Shown here piece after piece: positions 61,407 through 64,000 of a stretch of 64,000 nt of DNA. The notes beneath the pieces were generated by a model, which ran no database searches, had not been told where the DNA came from, and worked only from the letters and a program-made list of their open reading frames with translations. Every line of letters starts with the position of its first letter. Within the stretch, counting starts at the first letter, position 1. The stretch covers positions 62,001 through 126,000 of the forward strand of contig CAVRCT010000007.1 of NCBI GenBank assembly GCA_963719645.1, given 5' to 3'. The position numbers and the translations under genes were made by a program. The DNA is from CAVRCT01 sp963719645. GTDB taxonomy: Bacteria; Pseudomonadota; Gammaproteobacteria; DSM-16500.

Positions 61407-61505
61407 AGCCCTTTCTTAAACACAAGGTTAAATAACCCCCCGCTTGTCACCGCCCAACCCCATCGTTTACAATCCGCTTCTTGCTAAATCAACAAGGAAT
61501 CCTCG

Positions 61506-62258
61506 ATGCGAACAAAAATGGTAGCGGGCAATTGGAAAATGAATGGCACGCGTAAAGAAGTGCAATTATTAACGCAAGCTATTATTGCAGGGGCTGCTGA
61601 TTTTCAAACAATTGATGTGGTCGTAGTGCCTAGCTATGTTTTTTTACCAGAGGTCAGCGATCTCTTAGCCAACAGCAACGTCAAATTAGGCGCGCAAAAT
61701 CTTTATTTAGGCAAAGCAGGTGCCTTTACCGGTGAAGTCTCTGCAACCATGTTGACAGACGTTGGCTGCCAATATGTGTTAGTCGGGCATTCCGAACGCA
61801 GGCATGTTTTTCATGAAGATATGACTTTAATCGCAGCAAAATTTAAGGCAGCACAAGAGTTCGGTTTAATTCCTATATTATGTTTGGGTGAAACACTAGA
61901 GCAACGCCAGCAAGGCCAAACGGAACAAATTATCCAACAACAGCTTGCATCTGTGATAGAAGCTGCTAGCATTGACGCCTTTCGTAACGCTGTGATTGCG
62001 TACGAACCTGTTTGGGCAATTGGCACCGGTTTAACGGCCACCCCGGAACAGGCGCAAGAAGTGCATGCTTTTATCCGTCACCTGTTAAAACAGCGGCACG
62101 CTGAGATTGCACAAAGTATATGCATTCTATATGGCGGCAGTGTCAAAGCAGATAATGCGGCAGGTTTATTTGCCATGCAGGATATCGATGGTGGACTGGT
62201 GGGTGGTGCTTCCTTAGAGGCGAAAGGATTTTTAGCAATTTGCAGTGCAGCGGTGTAA
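61506..62258 (+). CDS. tpiA: Triosephosphate isomerase
   Basis: 250 residues, full length. Catalytic Lys in VAGNWKMNGT, His in VLVGHSERR, Glu in IAYEPVWAIGTGLTATPEQ, and phosphate-binding YGGSVKADNA and DGGLVGGASL. It interconverts DHAP and GAP. GGAA precedes ATG 61506. secG follows after 33 bp, the standard gammaproteobacterial order. Confidence 0.97.
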   Translation: MRTKMVAGNWKMNGTRKEVQLLTQAIIAGAADFQTIDVVVVPSYVFLPEVSDLLANSNVKLGAQNLYLGKAGAFTGEVSATMLTDVGCQYVLVGHSERRHVFHEDMTLIAAKFKAAQEFGLIPILCLGETLEQRQQGQTEQIIQQQLASVIEAASIDAFRNAVIAYEPVWAIGTGLTATPEQAQEVHAFIRHLLKQRHAEIAQSICILYGGSVKADNAAGLFAMQDIDGGLVGGASLEAKGFLAICSAAV

Positions 62259-62291
62259 AATACCCTGCTTTCATCGTGAGGATTTGAATAC

Positions 62292-62681
62292 ATGTACCAA
62301 CTCGTTTTAATTATCCACGTGCTGGTGGCTGTTTGCTTGATTGCGCTTGTATTGGTGCAACAAGGCAAGGGTGCAACGGTAGGTGCAGCATTTGGTAGCG
62401 GTGCATCACAAACGGTATTTGGTAGCCGTGGTTCAGGCTCTTTTTTATTACGATTGACCATTGGATTTGTGGTGATTTTTTTCGGCACCAGTATTTTATT
62501 AAATTACATGGCCAGCCGAGCTGTTAAACAAGAACAACAAGTGATATTGCCTGCAAGTCCGGCAGTGCCAGCAACACAGCAACCATCCAATTCGCTGGCA
62601 TCACCCAATAGTATTCCGCTGGCTCCTGCAGCGGGTGGCGACTTGCAGTTGCCGGTACAGAAAAAGGATGGCAGTAAATAA
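62292..62681 (+). CDS. secG: Protein translocase subunit SecG
   Basis: 129 residues with two membrane helices. YQLVLIIHVLVAVCLIALVLVQQGKGATVGAAFGSGAS and VFGSRGSGSFLLRLTIG are SecG signatures. It assists SecYE in protein export. The C-terminal tail is a longer Ala/Pro/Ser-rich extension. Followed by tRNA-Leu and nuo genes, as in other gammaproteobacteria. Confidence 0.95.
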   Translation: MYQLVLIIHVLVAVCLIALVLVQQGKGATVGAAFGSGASQTVFGSRGSGSFLLRLTIGFVVIFFGTSILLNYMASRAVKQEQQVILPASPAVPATQQPSNSLASPNSIPLAPAAGGDLQLPVQKKDGSK

Positions 62682-62738
62682 AATTTATTCCCCGCGGGTT
62701 GTAGGGGCAAAGCGTTAGAAGTCAAAATGATTAATTAA

Positions 62739-62823
62739 GCCGAAGTGGTGAAACTGGTAGACACGCTGCTTTGAGGGGGCAGTGGCGAAAGCCGTATCGG
62801 TTCGAGTCCGATCTTCGGTACCA
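62739..62823 (+). tRNA. tRNA-Leu (GAG)
   Basis: 85 nt with encoded CCA. The acceptor GCCGAAG/CTTCGGT pairs, with long variable arm TGGCGAAAGCCGT, anticodon loop TTGAGGG (GAG) and T-arm GGTTCGAGTCC. It sits between secG and nuoA, its usual place. Confidence 0.95.
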
Positions 62824-62879
62824 ATATAAAAGGGCGGTATATACGACTCGCCCATTGATGTCATCTGGGGTGAGTGGTA

Positions 62880-63149
62880 AATGGTGCTAGCTTAAGAACT
62901 GTCATCCCGGAATTTACTGGCGCTTAATGAGCGCTTTTTGCGAATTTAGCGCCAGTTAATGTCCGGGATCCATTTTGCTTAAAGCACATAAGTTAAAAAG
63001 CAAGAGGGCGGTAAATTGAAGATGGATCCCGGAATTTAGTAGCTCTAAACGAGCAAAAGGCGCTCGTTAAGAGCTACTAAATTCCGGGACGACAGTCCTT
63101 AAGCTTAGTGCCATTGGGATGACAGTTCTTAGGCTAGTGCCATTGGGGT
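62880..63149. repeat. Composite family E palindrome before nuoA
   Basis: The left end is GCTAGCTTAAGAACTGTCATCCCGG, the right end GACAGTCCTTAAGCTTAGTGCCATTGG. A second, truncated copy of that right end follows at about 63120-63149. The same inner GGGATCCATTTTGC hairpin as at 43202-43291 is present. It separates tRNA-Leu from nuoA (412-bp gap). Confidence 0.8.
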
Positions 63150-63235
63150 GAGTAGCTACGAATAAAAGTAAATTACATAACAACGTCGTACTGTAAAGAC
63201 TTTATGCTTGAGTTGACTCTTAGAGGAGAAAACAA

Positions 63236-63592
63236 GTGTTAAACAATTACTTGCCTATCTTGATTTTCCTGGTGATAGGCGGTGGGCTTGGTTTATTAGT
63301 ACCTTCTTTAGGTTATCTGCTAGGGCCTAAACGTCCGAATGCAGAAAAAGATTCTCCTTACGAATGCGGTTTTGAACCGTTTGATGATGCACGTATGCCA
63401 TTTGATGTGCGTTATTATCTTGTCGCAATCCTCTTTATTATTTTCGATTTAGAAACCGCTTTCTTGGTGCCTTGGGCCGTTATTTTTCGTAAAATTGGCT
63501 GGTTTGGCCTCATTGCGATGGGTATCTTTTTAGGCTTGTTAGTCATCGGATTTATTTATGAGTGGAAAAAGGGGGCGCTGGAATGGGAATAA
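63236..63592 (+). CDS. nuoA: NADH-quinone oxidoreductase subunit A
   Basis: 118 residues with three membrane helices. DSPYECGFEPFDDARMPFDVRYYLVAILFIIFDLETAF is the strongly conserved core, with the loop cysteine. A membrane subunit of complex I. GTG start at 63236 with AGAGGAG 8 nt upstream. It overlaps nuoB by 10 bp. Confidence 0.96.
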   Translation: MLNNYLPILIFLVIGGGLGLLVPSLGYLLGPKRPNAEKDSPYECGFEPFDDARMPFDVRYYLVAILFIIFDLETAFLVPWAVIFRKIGWFGLIAMGIFLGLLVIGFIYEWKKGALEWE

Positions 63593-64000
63593 TGGGCTTA
63601 AAAGACCAGGGTTTTCTTGCCACCACCGTCGAATCCGTCATCGCTTGGGCGCAGAGCGGCTCCTTATGGCCAATGACATTTGGGTTAGCTTGCTGCGCAG
63701 TTGAAATGATGCACGCCGGTGCGGCGCGATACGACTTAGATCGATTCGGCGTTATTTTTCGCCCCAGTCCGCGTCAATCCGATTTGATGATTGTTGCCGG
63801 TACGCTTTGCAATAAAATGGCGCCCGCATTACGCAAAGTCTATGAACAAATGGCAGAACCGCGTTGGGTTATTTCAATGGGGTCGTGCGCCAATGGCGGT
63901 GGGTATTATCATTATTCTTATTCCGTCGTGCGGGGCTGTGATCGGATTGTGCCAGTGGATGTCTACGTACCCGGTTGTCCACCGACAGCAGAAGCATTGC
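63583..64000 (+). CDS. nuoB: NADH-quinone oxidoreductase subunit B, 3' end cut off
   Basis: 139 codons visible, truncated by the window end. MTFGLACCAVEMMH, with the tandem cysteines of cluster N2, then GAARYDLDRFGVIFRPSPRQSD, and MGSCANGGGYYHYSYSVVRGCDRIVPVDVYVPGCPPTAEAL with the remaining cluster cysteines. It links the complex I electron path to quinone. Starts at ATG 63583 within nuoA; ATG 63592 is also possible. Confidence 0.96.
   Translation, partial: MGIMGLKDQGFLATTVESVIAWAQSGSLWPMTFGLACCAVEMMHAGAARYDLDRFGVIFRPSPRQSDLMIVAGTLCNKMAPALRKVYEQMAEPRWVISMGSCANGGGYYHYSYSVVRGCDRIVPVDVYVPGCPPTAEAL

Overview
The window looks like chromosome of a gammaproteobacterium, most probably a host-associated member of the Legionellales (Legionella/Coxiella/Berkiella-like). 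Three things point there. The conserved blocks tpiA-secG-tRNA-Leu-nuoA-nuoB and hldE-gmk-rpoZ-spoT are gammaproteobacterial in content. The base composition is moderately AT-rich. There is also a set of eukaryote-like or effector-like genes: a mitochondrial carrier family protein, a large-toxin-type glycosyltransferase, a eukaryotic-type glutamine synthetase, and several large coiled-coil proteins without recognisable enzymatic domains. The lineage call is inference from gene content; no rRNA is present.

Layout. 1-2 kb: end of an N-acetylglucosamine kinase overlapping nagA. 2-5 kb: nested palindromes, a four-helix lysine-rich membrane protein and a mitochondrial carrier-like protein, both on the minus strand. 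5.4-6.1 kb: YqjD/YqjE-like stress membrane proteins. 6.1-11 kb: minus-strand block hldE, gmk, rpoZ, spoT (LPS heptose, GMP kinase, RNA polymerase omega, ppGpp). 11.5-17.5 kb: lipid A/glycan genes, acylphosphatase, a Cu/Zn-SOD-fold protein that has lost its copper ligands, a short rubredoxin, hemL, hemJ, erpA. 17.9-24.7 kb: accessory region with a putative GT-A glycosyltransferase, an AAA/DUF4143 ATPase, GSII, an orphan HigA-like antitoxin and a Panacea-type toxin-antitoxin pair. 24.8-25.9 kb: an IS30-family element, followed by tRNA-Phe.

26.3-33.6 kb: yggX-mutY, then a complete histidine-degradation set (hutH, hutU, hutG, hutI). 33.7-37 kb: isochorismatase-family protein, a biotin ligase without its DNA-binding domain, a methyltransferase and an ORF6N protein. 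37.3-41.9 kb: ssb, an MFS transporter, uvrA. 42.4-51.4 kb: an alpha/beta hydrolase and one gene for a protein of about 2,630 residues with a 19-unit octapeptide array. 51.6-54.9 kb: feoABC with a probable Fur-controlled promoter far upstream. 55-56 kb: a winged-helix/nucleotidyltransferase plus HEPN pair behind two phased operators. 56.1-61.1 kb: an LPD7-like protein and two large putative effectors, one interrupted at a run of nine A. 61.5-64 kb: tpiA, secG, tRNA-Leu, nuoA, nuoB (cut by the window end).

Nearly every intergenic gap holds perfect or near-perfect inverted-repeat elements of about 90-140 bp. They fall into at least eight sequence families (called A to I here, without implying known names), and several are inserted inside one another. 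They behave like non-autonomous palindromic mobile repeats and are the most pervasive unexplained structure in the window. The strongest leads for undescribed biology are the palindrome families, the Panacea pair with an unrecognised toxin, the operator-phased wHTH-NTase/HEPN module, the copper-less SOD, the mitochondrial carrier, the giant repeat protein and the A9-interrupted effector gene.
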